From: Acidobacteriota bacterium
GTDB lineage: Bacteria; Acidobacteriota; Vicinamibacteria; Marinacidobacterales; Marinacidobacteraceae
Direction of reading: 5' to 3'
Assembly: GCA_028877265.1 (NCBI GenBank)
Contig: JAPPGX010000198.1
Location: forward strand, 1 to 55,523
DNA: 55,523 nt
Of the stretch, positions 16,417 to 24,997 are shown piece after piece. The translations under genes were made by a program, and so were the position numbers. The notes under the pieces are model-generated. The model saw only the letters and a program-made list of their open reading frames with translations, did not search any database and was not told the origin of the DNA. The first letter of the stretch is position 1. Each line of letters opens with the position of its first letter.

Positions 16417-19299
16417 TCAGAAGCGGAGCTTCGCGCCGATCCGGAAGATCCGCGGCGGCACGAACGCCAGCACCCGTCCGAAGGCGCCTCCCGAAAGGCT
16501 CTGGGTGTTCGTGATCGTGTTGATGTTCAGCGCGTTGAACACGTCGAACTGGAGGGACAGGGTGCCCAGGTCGCCGAGCCCCAGGTCGTAGGCGGCCCTG
16601 AGATCCAGCACGTTGGCGGCGTCCCAGTTCTCGGCGTTCCGCTCGCCGGCGAAGGCCCGCACGTTGCCCTGGTTCAGCCGGCGGCCGAGGGCGGCCTGCG
16701 CGTTGACCGTCCGGGTGAAGTTGTTGCCGCTGATGTACTGGTAGAACCCGCTCAGCGTCAGCCCGAAGTCGGCCTGGTAGGTTCCCAGCACCTTCATCAG
16801 CACGGGCGTCGAGTTCGCGACCCGGGTGCCGTCCACGAGTTCGGGACTGTTGAGCGGGAACTGCGGCTGGCCGCCCAGGCGCCCCCGGTCGTCGGGCACT
16901 GCGCGGTCCACGTTGTCGAAGGAGCCGGGGCCGTAGTTCTCCGACTGCTCGCCGATGGTGATCGACCCCATGAACTGCCAGTTGGACGCGAGCCGGCGGT
17001 GCAGGTTGAACTCGAAGCCGCGGTACTCGTGCTCGAACCCGGCCCGGGTGGTCAGGAAGTTGGGCGAGAGGCCGGTCTTCGAGGCGTCGAGTTCATAGAA
17101 GGTGATCCCGCCGCCGTCGTCGCCGGTCCCGAGCGCCCCGTCGGGGCCCGGATCGGTCCCGGTCACCGCGGTGTAGTCGGCCGCCGAGATGCCGGTGTTG
17201 GTGATCTGGGTGATGTCCCGGTCCCGCCGCCACATGATGGTGGCGCTCGCCGAGACGTTCGCCGCCACTTCGCGGGTCAGTCCCACCGTGAACTCGTCCG
17301 TGTAGGTCGGGTCGAGGTTCCCGTCGATCGTCACCGGGTTGGCGCCGGCGTCGAACACGCTGAGCACTGCGCCCGCCTCATCCGCCGTGAAGTTCCGGTC
17401 GCCGTTCAGGTCGTTCCAGACATGCTTCCGGTTCCGGTCACCGGCCACGCTGGCCAACTGCACCCGGTCGAGCCAGAGCACCCAGTAGTAGCGCCCGTAA
17501 CTCGCCTTGAAGAGCGTGCGCGCGTCGCCGGTCAGGTCGAAGACCATCCCGAGGCGGGGCGAAATCGTGTTCCAGACGATGAGGTTCCCCGTGCCCTCCT
17601 GCGAGACGGGATCCAGGTAGGCGCTGGCGGGCGCCGTGACCTGGTCGAGGGAGTTCGCCTGCCAGTCCCAGCGAGCCCCGAGGTTGAGGCGCAACTGGTT
17701 GTTGACCGCCCAGGAGTCCTGGAGGAAGGCGGACCGCTGCGGCCCGGTCGCCGCGACCGCTCCGGACGCCCAGAGGATGACTTCCGACGGCTCGCCCTCG
17801 AAGAAATGGAGGCGGTGGTCGGCCGGATAGGTGTTCCGCGCCACCCCGCCGCCCTGGTTGCCGAAGGCCCGGATCTGCCCGATCTCGAAGCCGGCCTTGA
17901 AGTCGTGGTCTCCGCCCCAGTCGGTGCGGTACCAGGACACAGTGGTGGCCACGTTCCGGAGGTTCTTGTGAACGCCCAGCTCGAGGGGTGGCGCGTCCGA
18001 CCACTGGCCGGTGGCCAGGTCGAGCCGCGCCGGGGTGTTCGCGACGTCCACTTCGGGCTGGGCCCTCAGTTCGAAGCCCTGGTCCATGACGTTCGCCTTG
18101 AAGGCGACCAGCACGTTGGGCGTCGGCGTCCAATCGTCGCGGAAGGTGAAGAGCCGCGCGATGGGCGCTCCCTGCTGGTTCCAGGTGGTCGGCAGCGGCC
18201 GCAGCGAGCTCAGCGAGCGGTTGAACCGCTTCTTCTGGGCCATGTTGAAATACATGGAGAAGTTGTGGTTCTGGTTGATCGCCCAGTTGACCTTGGCCGA
18301 GGGGTACCAGAGCACCGTCTCGTCGATGGGGAAGCTGCCGTCCGGATTCTGGGTGCCGGTCACGAACTTCTGGACGACCTGGTGCCGATGCCCGGCCCAC
18401 CACCAGAGCTTGTCCTCGATGAGCGGGCCGCCGACTTCGAAGCCCAGATCGAGATACTGGTTCAGGTTGCTCGCCCGGTCCACCCCGAGGCCCATGAGGT
18501 GGCTGTCCACGTTGTCGGACTGCATCCCCTCGTTCCCGAAGTAGAGGCTGGTGGTGCCGCTGAAGTTGTTCGAGCCCGACTTCGGCACGATGTTCATCAC
18601 CATGCCCGGCGTCTGCACCTCGGCGCTGTGGGAGCTGACCTCGATCTGCATCTCCTCGAAGGAGTCCACGTCGAAATAGAACTGCGAGCCGCCGTTCGAC
18701 TGGTTGTCGGTGACGTTGGCGCCGTTCAGGACGTAGATGTTCTGGCCCGGGAAGACCCCGTGGCCCCGGAAGGCGAGCTGGTTCCCGGTCTCGGTGCCCC
18801 CGACGTTGATCCGGTTGGTGGTGACGCCGGGCACCTGGGAGACCATGGCCCACGGGTCCCGCGCGTTCGGGACGTTCTCCATCACCTCCTCGGTGAAGTT
18901 GAAGGCCACGTCGGTGGCCTGCGTCTCGATGACGGGCGCCTCCCCGGTGACCGTGACGGTTTCTTCGAGCGCCGCGACGCTCAGTTCGGCGTTCAGGGTG
19001 AAGGTGGTGTCCGTGGAGATGCGGACGCCCTCGTAGACCTGCTCCCCGAACCCGCTGAGCGCAAAGGAGACCTGGTACACCCCGGGCGGAATGTTCGCGA
19101 GGCGGTAGGCCCCGTTTCCGGCGGTCACCGCGCTCCGCGATCCGCCGAGGATGTTGTCCCCGGAGATCGTCACCGTGGCGCCGGGAAGGACGCCGGCCGA
19201 GGCGTCGGTGACCCGGCCCTGCAGGGCTCCGGTCTGTTCCTGGGCCGCGAGCGGCAAGGCGAGGAGCAAGGCTCCGAGCAAGAGAAGAAGACGTCGCAT
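16417..19299 (-). CDS. Oar-like TonB-dependent outer-membrane receptor
   Basis: The 960-aa protein has a signal peptide (to about residue 20, ALPLAAQ), a carboxypeptidase-regulatory-like beta-sandwich (~25-105), a plug domain (~120-245, with DPWAMVSQVPGVTTNRINVGG) and a large beta-barrel ending in IGAKLRF, the terminal Phe needed for BAM assembly. Such receptors import large ligands, peptides or glycans through TonB. The ligand is unknown. A ribosome site GGGAGG precedes the ATG, and a sigma-70-like promoter with a dyad lies upstream. M24 paralogue 3 starts 73 bp after its stop and may form an operon with it. Confidence 0.93.
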   Translation of the reverse strand: MRRLLLLLGALLLALPLAAQEQTGALQGRVTDASAGVLPGATVTISGDNILGGSRSAVTAGNGAYRLANIPPGVYQVSFALSGFGEQVYEGVRISTDTTFTLNAELSVAALEETVTVTGEAPVIETQATDVAFNFTEEVMENVPNARDPWAMVSQVPGVTTNRINVGGTETGNQLAFRGHGVFPGQNIYVLNGANVTDNQSNGGSQFYFDVDSFEEMQIEVSSHSAEVQTPGMVMNIVPKSGSNNFSGTTSLYFGNEGMQSDNVDSHLMGLGVDRASNLNQYLDLGFEVGGPLIEDKLWWWAGHRHQVVQKFVTGTQNPDGSFPIDETVLWYPSAKVNWAINQNHNFSMYFNMAQKKRFNRSLSSLRPLPTTWNQQGAPIARLFTFRDDWTPTPNVLVAFKANVMDQGFELRAQPEVDVANTPARLDLATGQWSDAPPLELGVHKNLRNVATTVSWYRTDWGGDHDFKAGFEIGQIRAFGNQGGGVARNTYPADHRLHFFEGEPSEVILWASGAVAATGPQRSAFLQDSWAVNNQLRLNLGARWDWQANSLDQVTAPASAYLDPVSQEGTGNLIVWNTISPRLGMVFDLTGDARTLFKASYGRYYWVLWLDRVQLASVAGDRNRKHVWNDLNGDRNFTADEAGAVLSVFDAGANPVTIDGNLDPTYTDEFTVGLTREVAANVSASATIMWRRDRDITQITNTGISAADYTAVTGTDPGPDGALGTGDDGGGITFYELDASKTGLSPNFLTTRAGFEHEYRGFEFNLHRRLASNWQFMGSITIGEQSENYGPGSFDNVDRAVPDDRGRLGGQPQFPLNSPELVDGTRVANSTPVLMKVLGTYQADFGLTLSGFYQYISGNNFTRTVNAQAALGRRLNQGNVRAFAGERNAENWDAANVLDLRAAYDLGLGDLGTLSLQFDVFNALNINTITNTQSLSGGAFGRVLAFVPPRIFRIGAKLRF

Positions 19300-19339
19300 G
19301 GGACCTCCCGCAAGGTTCTGAATGACGGGCGCCAGAAAA

Positions 19340-19386
19340 TCCGACCCCTCCAGTCGGATATATCAGATCGGCGGGACGGGCTTCAA
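19340..19386 (-). promoter_or_regulatory. Probable promoter and dyad upstream of the Oar-like receptor
   Basis: Reading the minus strand there is TTGAAG (19,381-19,386) and, 16 bases on, GATATA (19,359-19,364), a credible -35/-10 pair. Immediately downstream is a 6-bp inverted repeat TCCGAC-N7-GTCGGA (19,340-19,358), positioned like an operator overlapping the transcription start. It lies 41 bp or more from the ATG at 19,299. Regulator unknown. Confidence 0.5.
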
Positions 19387-19458
19387 ATGGGGAAACCCCG
19401 GCGCGCCGGCCTGCGGGCGTCGCTGCTAGTCTGGGCCCCGCAGAAGAGAGGGCGCGGC

Positions 19459-19821
19459 GTGCAGAAGGTTCAGGGGTTCGGCGGGTTCTTCTTTCGGGCG
19501 AAGGACCCGGAAGGACTCGCGAACTGGTATCGGGATCACCTGGGCATCAACCGGGCTCCGACGGACATGCAGATGGCGCCGTGGGTGACCGAATCCGGGG
19601 TCACGGTTTTTTCACCCTTCGCCGCGGACACCGACTATTTCGCGGCGGACAAGACGTTCATGCTGAACTTCCGCGTGGCCGATCTGGACGCGATGATCAC
19701 CCAACTGAAGGCCGCGGGTATCGAGGTCAGCCACGAAAGCGAGATGGAGGGCATCGGCCGCTTCGCCCGCATCCACGACCCCGAGGGAAACGCGATCGAG
19801 CTCTGGGAACCTGCATCCTGA
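19459..19821 (+). CDS. VOC (glyoxalase/bleomycin-resistance) family protein
   Basis: This 120-aa single-domain protein starts VQKVQGFGGFFFRAKDPEGLANWYRDHLGI and ends RIHDPEGNAIELWEP, the two hallmark ends of a vicinal-oxygen-chelate fold. The C-terminal Glu of IELWEP is a usual metal ligand. The GTG at 19459 with AGAGGG upstream gives the family-length product; the frame is open far upstream only because it is antisense to the receptor gene. It could be a dioxygenase, lyase or antibiotic-binding protein. It is divergent from the receptor and converges on the TPR gene. Confidence 0.85.
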   Translation: MQKVQGFGGFFFRAKDPEGLANWYRDHLGINRAPTDMQMAPWVTESGVTVFSPFAADTDYFAADKTFMLNFRVADLDAMITQLKAAGIEVSHESEMEGIGRFARIHDPEGNAIELWEPAS

Positions 19822-19901
19822 GTTCCGATTTCGATCCCCCGGGGCCGCCATGATCCGGCGGCGCGGACTTCCGGAGTTCAGATCAGGCCGCTGCCCGACC
19901 G

Positions 19902-21185
19902 CTACCGGGGTCGCGGCAGCGCCGCCTGGAGCCGGAGCAGGAAGTCGGTGTCCGGCGGTGAACCGAGCCGCTCGGCTGCTCCGACGTGCTCCCAGGCGGC
20001 GGCGAACTCGCCCTCCGCCGCCAGCACGATGGCGAGGTCGCGGTGCACGGGGCCGTCCTGCGGATCGCGGGCCAGCACCGCGCGGTAGTGCCGGATTGCG
20101 GCTACGTTCTCTCCCCGGTAGGCGAAGAGCCCGCCCAGCGTCCGGTTGGCGTCCGGGTCCGCCGGATCGTGTTCCAGCGCGCGGAGGAGGTGGTCCATCG
20201 CCTCGTCCCGCCTGCCGAGCATGAGGAGCGCACTTCCCAGATTCACCCGCGCCGCGACGTGGTCCGGGCGCGCTGCCAGTGCTTCCCGGTAGCGCTCGGC
20301 GGCTTCCCCGAACCGGCGGGTGCGCACGTAGAGGTTGCCGAAGTTGTAGAGGATGTCCGGGTCGCCGGGTTGAAGGCTCACCAGGTGGTCGTAGAGCGCC
20401 TCGGCCGCCTCGAAGTCTCCGGCGGCTTCGGCGCGGAGCGCCCGCTGCTGGGTGCCCCGCGTGGACACCGCCTCCTCCCAGACCTGGCTGAGCAGCGGAT
20501 CGTCCACCGGGACGAGGTCCGGAAGATCACGCGCTGCCTGGGCCGCCCTGCGGGCCGCTTCCGTCTCACCCAGCCGGGTGTAGAGCCGGGCGAGTTCGGC
20601 CTGGACCGGCCCGGCCCGCGGGGCGAGCGCGGCGGCTCGTTCGAGGCGTTCGCGCGCCGCCTCCAGCTCGCCGCGCCTCAGGAGCAGACGTCCGATCCCG
20701 AGCTCGGCGAGAGCCGAGTCCGGCGCGGTTTCGAGCGCCCGGCGGTAGCGATCCATCGCCCGTTCGGCGCTCCCGGCGCTCTCCAGTAGCTCTCCGGCCA
20801 GGAGGTGAACGGGTGTGTAGCCGGGATTCAGCTCCGCCGAGCGTCCGGCTGCGCTGAGCGCGTCCTCCGGCCGGATGTTCCTGAGCGCGATGCCGCGCAG
20901 ATAGGGCCAGCGGAAGTCCGCAGGGTCGAGTTCCTCTGCCCGGCCGTAAGCCTCCTCCGCCTCGGGCTCCAGGCCATGCGCCTGGAAGGTTCTCCCGAGC
21001 GCTCCCCAGGCCGCGGGCGACCCGGAGTCTGCCGCCACCAGGTCCCGCTGCCGGGCGATCTTCTCCCGCACCTGCGGTTCCATCTCCCCGGCGTCGGGAT
21101 CGGGGATCCGGATGGACGGCTCCGGCTGCGCGGCCGCCCCGGAGGCCGTCACGACGATCAGGGCGGCCGCAAGACAGGTTTTCAG
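19902..21185 (-). CDS. Secreted tetratricopeptide-repeat protein
   Basis: The 427-aa product consists of a signal peptide followed by about nine TPR units (for example AYGRAEELDPADFRWPYLRG, AARVNLGSALLMLGRRDEAM), so it is a periplasmic scaffold. Start choice is unusual: beginning at CTG 21185, which overlaps the upstream TGA as CTGA, gives a clean signal peptide (KTCLAAALIVVTASGAAAQ after Met). The only standard alternative, GTG 21299, adds 38 unlike-anything residues and overlaps the M14 gene by 118 bp, although it has a GGAAGG upstream. It is co-transcribed with the M14 carboxypeptidase. Confidence 0.82.
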   Translation of the reverse strand: MKTCLAAALIVVTASGAAAQPEPSIRIPDPDAGEMEPQVREKIARQRDLVAADSGSPAAWGALGRTFQAHGLEPEAEEAYGRAEELDPADFRWPYLRGIALRNIRPEDALSAAGRSAELNPGYTPVHLLAGELLESAGSAERAMDRYRRALETAPDSALAELGIGRLLLRRGELEAARERLERAAALAPRAGPVQAELARLYTRLGETEAARRAAQAARDLPDLVPVDDPLLSQVWEEAVSTRGTQQRALRAEAAGDFEAAEALYDHLVSLQPGDPDILYNFGNLYVRTRRFGEAAERYREALAARPDHVAARVNLGSALLMLGRRDEAMDHLLRALEHDPADPDANRTLGGLFAYRGENVAAIRHYRAVLARDPQDGPVHRDLAIVLAAEGEFAAAWEHVGAAERLGSPPDTDFLLRLQAALPRPR

Positions 21186-22951
21186 CGTTGCGCGCCCCCG
21201 TCCGTGGAGCCGATCGTCATGCTCCGCTGGTGCCGCCCGGCGCGCTTCGCCCAGGCGTCCACCGTGATTTCCATGGGCCCGTCCCCCCGAACGGTCCACG
21301 AGACCGCCTTCCTCGATTCATCGGCGCCCGATCCCCAGCGGCGGATGTAGGCCAGCTTGCCCAGGATGTGTCCGGCGTCCACCTTCGCCGGGCCGCTCAC
21401 CTCGCCGCCCTGGACGCGGAGTTCGGCGAGGATCGGGTAGTCGAGGTCGATTTCGAGCGCCTTCCGGGTCACGTAGGTCGAGAGGTACCCCTCGTTCTGC
21501 AGGACGGCCGTTACCCGGTGCTCACCCGGGGAAACCTCCTCGGCGTCGAGGTCGATGATGCGGAGCAGCGGCGACCGGCCGGCGATCTCCATCAGGTACT
21601 GGTAGTGGATCTCGCACTCGAACTGGAGGCGGTCGTCGATGCCCTGCGGCAGTCCCCGGTAGCCGCCGATTTCCACCTCACCGAGTTCCGGGTGCTGGTA
21701 GGGCGTCCAGGGGGCGAAGTAGACGCCGTCCTTTTCCTCGTCCACCCAGCGCAGGATTTCGTACTGGGTGGTGTAGCCGTCCTGGTCGTAGTCCCGGCCC
21801 GCTCCGGAGATCTCGGGCAGCAGGCTGTGGATGCCGACGTGCATGTAGGCCCAGTCGTTCGAGAAGCCGTGCATCGTCTCGCCGTAGCGGCCGGCCTTCA
21901 CCTCCTGGGCGTACCAGTTGTTGTTCATCACCCCGCCCTTCGAGAGCCACGACCAGACGGCCCCCAGGCGGGTGTAGAAGTCGTTGTCCTCCGGCGGCAT
22001 GTATTCGAAGGGATGGCTCATCGGCGGGCGCACGATGTAGTTGCGGGCGCCGCCGCCCGAGTGGATCGTGTAGGTGAAGAAGATGTTCGGGTGAGTGACC
22101 GTGAACTCCGCAACCGCGCGGACTTCGGGCAGCGAGAACGGGTAGGGGCCGGCGCCGGGCTCGTGCCGCTGCCACTCGGCCGACCAGTTCCGGTTGAAGT
22201 TCGGTTCTTCCCGTTCGTCGGTCACCTCGCGGGTGAGGTCCTGGCCCTCGGTGTAGACGCGGTAGCGATTCTCGGGTGGGGCGAGCTTCTCGAAGTCGCC
22301 GGGGTCCTCGAGCGTGGTGGACACGAAGTTCCAGCGGCCCCCATCGCGGGTGCGGGTCTGGAGCATGTGGCGCTCGTCGATCCAGCTCGGGTAGGAGTTC
22401 CCCTCGGGATCCTTGACCCGCATCCGGGTGATGTAGCCGTCGCCGTCGAGGTCCTTCCCGTTGTGCTCCTCTGGCTTGTGCTCCGGCCAGGCGGGATGCC
22501 GGGTGAGGGCCGCCTCCCCGCCGTCGGCGTCGAAGATGGGCATCACGTAGAAGGTGCGGGTGTCCAGCATGCGCGTCGCGACGGGGTCCTTCCCGTAGCT
22601 CGCCAGCGCGGCTTCTGCGAAGTACCACATCATCTGGCGCCCGGTGACCTCGACGGCGTGGATGTTCCCGTCGAACCAGAGCGCCGGCTTCTCCTCGCCC
22701 GGGCCGGTCTCGAAGTTCGTGATCTCGAGGACCACGAGATCCCGACCCTGCCGGCTCTTGCCGATGACGTGGGCGCGGGCCAGGTTGGGATAGAGCTCCG
22801 CCAGCTCGTGCAGCCGGTCCGTCACCTCCTGGTGCAGGGGGTAGGGCCAGCGTTCGAAGTCGAAGTCGACATCCTCCGGAATGCTCGCGAACTGGCCGGC
22901 CTGGGCCGGCAGCGCGACGAACAGCAACGCTACGAACAGAAGGTTGCGCAT
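21182..22951 (-). CDS. M14 family zinc carboxypeptidase, secreted
   Basis: This 589-aa protein has signal peptide MRNLLFVALLFVALPAQA. The HxxE zinc motif is in GNIHAVEVTG (His98, Glu101), the third His is in YTIHSGGGARN, and the likely catalytic Glu is in HSLLPEISG. An unusual acidic, calcium-binding-like insert EHNGKDLDGDGYITRM and another GRDYDQDGYTT lie within the domain. It probably trims C-terminal residues from peptides in the periplasm or outside the cell. GGGAGGGCGG precedes the ATG. The stop overlaps the TPR gene start region. A long repeat-filled gap lies upstream. Confidence 0.92.
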   Translation of the reverse strand: MRNLLFVALLFVALPAQAGQFASIPEDVDFDFERWPYPLHQEVTDRLHELAELYPNLARAHVIGKSRQGRDLVVLEITNFETGPGEEKPALWFDGNIHAVEVTGRQMMWYFAEAALASYGKDPVATRMLDTRTFYVMPIFDADGGEAALTRHPAWPEHKPEEHNGKDLDGDGYITRMRVKDPEGNSYPSWIDERHMLQTRTRDGGRWNFVSTTLEDPGDFEKLAPPENRYRVYTEGQDLTREVTDEREEPNFNRNWSAEWQRHEPGAGPYPFSLPEVRAVAEFTVTHPNIFFTYTIHSGGGARNYIVRPPMSHPFEYMPPEDNDFYTRLGAVWSWLSKGGVMNNNWYAQEVKAGRYGETMHGFSNDWAYMHVGIHSLLPEISGAGRDYDQDGYTTQYEILRWVDEEKDGVYFAPWTPYQHPELGEVEIGGYRGLPQGIDDRLQFECEIHYQYLMEIAGRSPLLRIIDLDAEEVSPGEHRVTAVLQNEGYLSTYVTRKALEIDLDYPILAELRVQGGEVSGPAKVDAGHILGKLAYIRRWGSGADESRKAVSWTVRGDGPMEITVDAWAKRAGRHQRSMTIGSTDGGAQR

Positions 22952-23053
22952 GACCGCCCTCCCGCGGGAACTCCCGCCGAACGTCCGGGTGTACCACATC
23001 GCGCCGCCGCCCCGCGAATGGGTGACGTCCCGGATGGCGCAACGGCCGGGACC

Positions 23054-23071
23054 GCCGGTCTTCAGACCGGC
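23054..23071. repeat. REP-like palindrome GCCGGTCTTCAGACCGGC
   Basis: An exact copy of the 18-bp palindrome at 14,837. It is followed by the dyad CGCGGCGCTCCGCGCCG. It sits about 100 bp upstream of the M14 gene at the left edge of the 723-bp gene-free region, rather than between convergent genes. The rest of 22,952-23,170 shows no gene. Confidence 0.6.
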
Positions 23072-23170
23072 ACGCGCGGCGCTCCGCGCCGGGAGAACTG
23101 GCGCGCCGCGCTCGTGGTAACCCCAGCCACTTCTGGAGGGCGCTGCCGGCCCGAACCCGCCGACCCTGAC

Positions 23171-23521
23171 ATCGCTGGGTGCAACTCCCGCCGGCTCTGT
23201 TATCGCTGGGTGCAGCTGCCCGCCGGCGCCGTTATCGCTGGGTGCAGCTCCGCGCCGGCCTCGTTATCGCTGGGTGCAGCCGCCCGCCGGCTCCGTTATC
23301 GCTGGGTGCAGCTCCGCGCCGGCCCGGTTATCGCTGGGTGCAGCTGCCTGCCGGCGCCGTTATCGCTGGGTACAGCTCCGCGCCGGCCTCGTTATCGCTG
23401 GGTGCAGCCGCCCGCCGGCCCGGTTATCGCTGGGTGCAGCTTCGCGCCGGCCCCGATATCGCTGGGTGCAGCTGCCCGCCGGCCCGGTTATCGCTGGGTG
23501 CAGCCGCGAGCCCCGAGCCAC
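23171..23521. repeat. Minisatellite: eleven iterations of a 32-bp unit with ABCB order
   Basis: ATCGCTGGGTGCAG begins at 23171, 23202, 23234, 23266, 23298, 23330, 23362, 23394, 23426, 23458 and 23490, i.e. every 32 bp except a first 31-bp unit. The second half of each unit falls into three types (A GCTGCCCGCCGGC, B GCTCCGCGCCGGC, C GCCGCCCGCCGGC) ordered A-B-C-B-A-B-C-B-A from 23202, giving a 128-bp higher-order period. Each unit contains the dyad GCTG-GGTG-CAGC. All three plus-strand frames are open, but the 32-bp period and lack of a start argue against coding. It is not a CRISPR array. Confidence 0.92.
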
Positions 23522-23525
23522 GGGG

Positions 23526-23571
23526 GTGGCCCAGTCTTATCTGTCGCCAGTGGCCCAGTTGTAGATGTCGC
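23526..23571. repeat. Two 22-bp direct repeats, possible insertion-sequence end
   Basis: GTGGCCCAG at 23526 and 23550 starts two 22-bp copies (18 of 22 identical) ending in TGTCGC, 24 bp apart. Multiple short direct repeats near one end are a feature of IS21-type elements, so this may be a solitary insertion-sequence end. No transposase is nearby. 23,572-23,674 holds a weak GC palindrome and the upstream region of the next gene. Confidence 0.4.
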
Positions 23572-23674
23572 TTGACGGCGCGTCGGCGCCCGGTGCCGGC
23601 CGGAGGCCCGCGCTCCAAGCCGTTGCGCCATGAGACCGGCCCGCCGCTGCTACGATGCGTAGCCCCCTTCCGCC

Positions 23675-24997
23675 GTGTTCCGCCGCTCTTCCAGTCTCGC
23701 CGCGCTGACGTTCGCCGCCGTCGCCGCGGGTCCGTTCGCCGTTCCCGTGACCGCCCAGTACGGCTACTTCCCGGACCAGCCTGAAGCGGTCGAAGTGGCG
23801 GACCTCGCGCGGCGTCCCTCCTTCTACCACGAGAAGGCGGTGCTCACCCGCGGCAGGCTGGGCTTTTCCCTCGGGGTCGGGCTGGACCAGCGGGTGATGG
23901 CGCTCGAGGATCCGGAGTCCATCGACGAGATCCTGATGGCTCAGCCCTACATGGGCAGCAACGACCTTGCCTTCATGGGTGCGGGAGAAGTGGAGGTCGA
24001 GGGGTGGTTCTTCGCCACCCGCATGGTCGATGAATTCACCCTGCGCTCGCATCCGATCCTCCGGAACTATCCGTACGACCCTTCATGGGGCGATGCCATG
24101 GACATGCGGAAAGAGGGTTTCCTGGCGATCGTCGCCGTGACCCCGATCGGGGACACCGAGAGCGTGGTCTCCGAACGCGAGCGCGAGGCGGCAGCCGAAA
24201 TGGCGGCTGGCGACGCGATCAAGATCGAAGCCGGTAGCGCCGCCGCCCTCACCCTGGACCAGTTGATCGCCGACCCGGAGCCCTGGGTGAGCCAGCGGGT
24301 GGAAGTGATCGGGAAGTTCCGCGGTAACAACCTGTTCGGCGATCTCTCCATCAAGGACAAGAAGACGCCGCGCGACTTCGTCATCAAGACCGCCGATGAC
24401 GCGATCTGGGTCACCGGGATGCGCCCCGCGGGGAACGGGTTCCGATTCGATCCCACCCGCCGCCGCGACACCGGCAAGTGGCTGCGGGTGTACGGAAGGC
24501 CGTGGACCTCGGACGGAGTGGTCTATCTCCGCGCCGAGCGGCTCGAACTGGCCGATCGTCCCGACGATGACTCCCTGGAGCCGGTGGACATCCGGGTCGC
24601 CGAGAAGGAGGCCCGCGAGGCCGACGTAAGTCCGCTCCGCGTGGTCTTCTCGCTGCCGCTCGACGGGGAACGGGAGATTCCGCTCGACAGCGACTTCCGG
24701 GTGCAGTTCTCGAACCGGATGGCGTCGGAGAGCTTCCACGCCGCGGTGGATCTCCTCTACGGCGACGAGCCCTATGAGGACAATCCATTCCCGGAGCTGG
24801 AGGTCACCTACGACGACGGCAGCCGGAGCCTGCTCGTCATTCCGAACGGATCGCTCGATCCCGAGCGCGAGATCCATCTCATCCTCTACCGGGAGATCGA
24901 AGACGAGCACGGCCAACACCTCGAGCCGCAACCCCTGGCGGCCGAATGGGATGACGATGCGGTCTGGGTGCTCTCCTTCCGCACCGCCTCCCGGTGA
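23675..24997 (+). CDS. Secreted protein of unknown function with an Ig-like C-terminal domain
   Basis: The 440-aa protein starts at a GTG. It has a signal peptide (FAAVAAGPFAVPVTAQ), then a domain with ARRPSFYHEKAVLTRGRLGF, then a second similar segment DPEPWVSQRVEVIGKFRGNNLFGD that looks OB-fold-like, so residues ~30-130 and ~190-300 may be repeated modules. The C-terminal ~120 residues (SPLRVVFSLPLDGEREIPLD and FRVQFSNRM) resemble a bacterial Ig-like Big_5 domain. I do not recognise a function. It heads a coupled unit: its TGA overlaps the thiD GTG, an unexpected partner for cofactor genes. Confidence 0.8.
   Translation: MFRRSSSLAALTFAAVAAGPFAVPVTAQYGYFPDQPEAVEVADLARRPSFYHEKAVLTRGRLGFSLGVGLDQRVMALEDPESIDEILMAQPYMGSNDLAFMGAGEVEVEGWFFATRMVDEFTLRSHPILRNYPYDPSWGDAMDMRKEGFLAIVAVTPIGDTESVVSEREREAAAEMAAGDAIKIEAGSAAALTLDQLIADPEPWVSQRVEVIGKFRGNNLFGDLSIKDKKTPRDFVIKTADDAIWVTGMRPAGNGFRFDPTRRRDTGKWLRVYGRPWTSDGVVYLRAERLELADRPDDDSLEPVDIRVAEKEAREADVSPLRVVFSLPLDGEREIPLDSDFRVQFSNRMASESFHAAVDLLYGDEPYEDNPFPELEVTYDDGSRSLLVIPNGSLDPEREIHLILYREIEDEHGQHLEPQPLAAEWDDDAVWVLSFRTASR

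Noticed and set aside
16294..19440. Very long plus-strand open frame (over 1000 codons) opposite the Oar-like receptor
   Set aside because: It is antisense to a well-supported receptor; high GC at third positions removes stops. Only its last 120 codons (VOC protein, from 19459) are real.
23171..23521. CRISPR array
   Set aside because: The unit is 32 bp end to end with no unique spacers; variable parts are just three related tails in a regular order.
23179..23784. Repeat-containing protein read from the minisatellite (RYRWVQLRAG-like)
   Set aside because: 32 bp is not a multiple of three, all three frames are equally open, and there is no ribosome site or homologous flank.
24900..24994. TPP riboswitch controlling thiD
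   Set aside because: thiD starts inside the upstream coding region with a GTGA overlap, and no THI-box sequence is visible.
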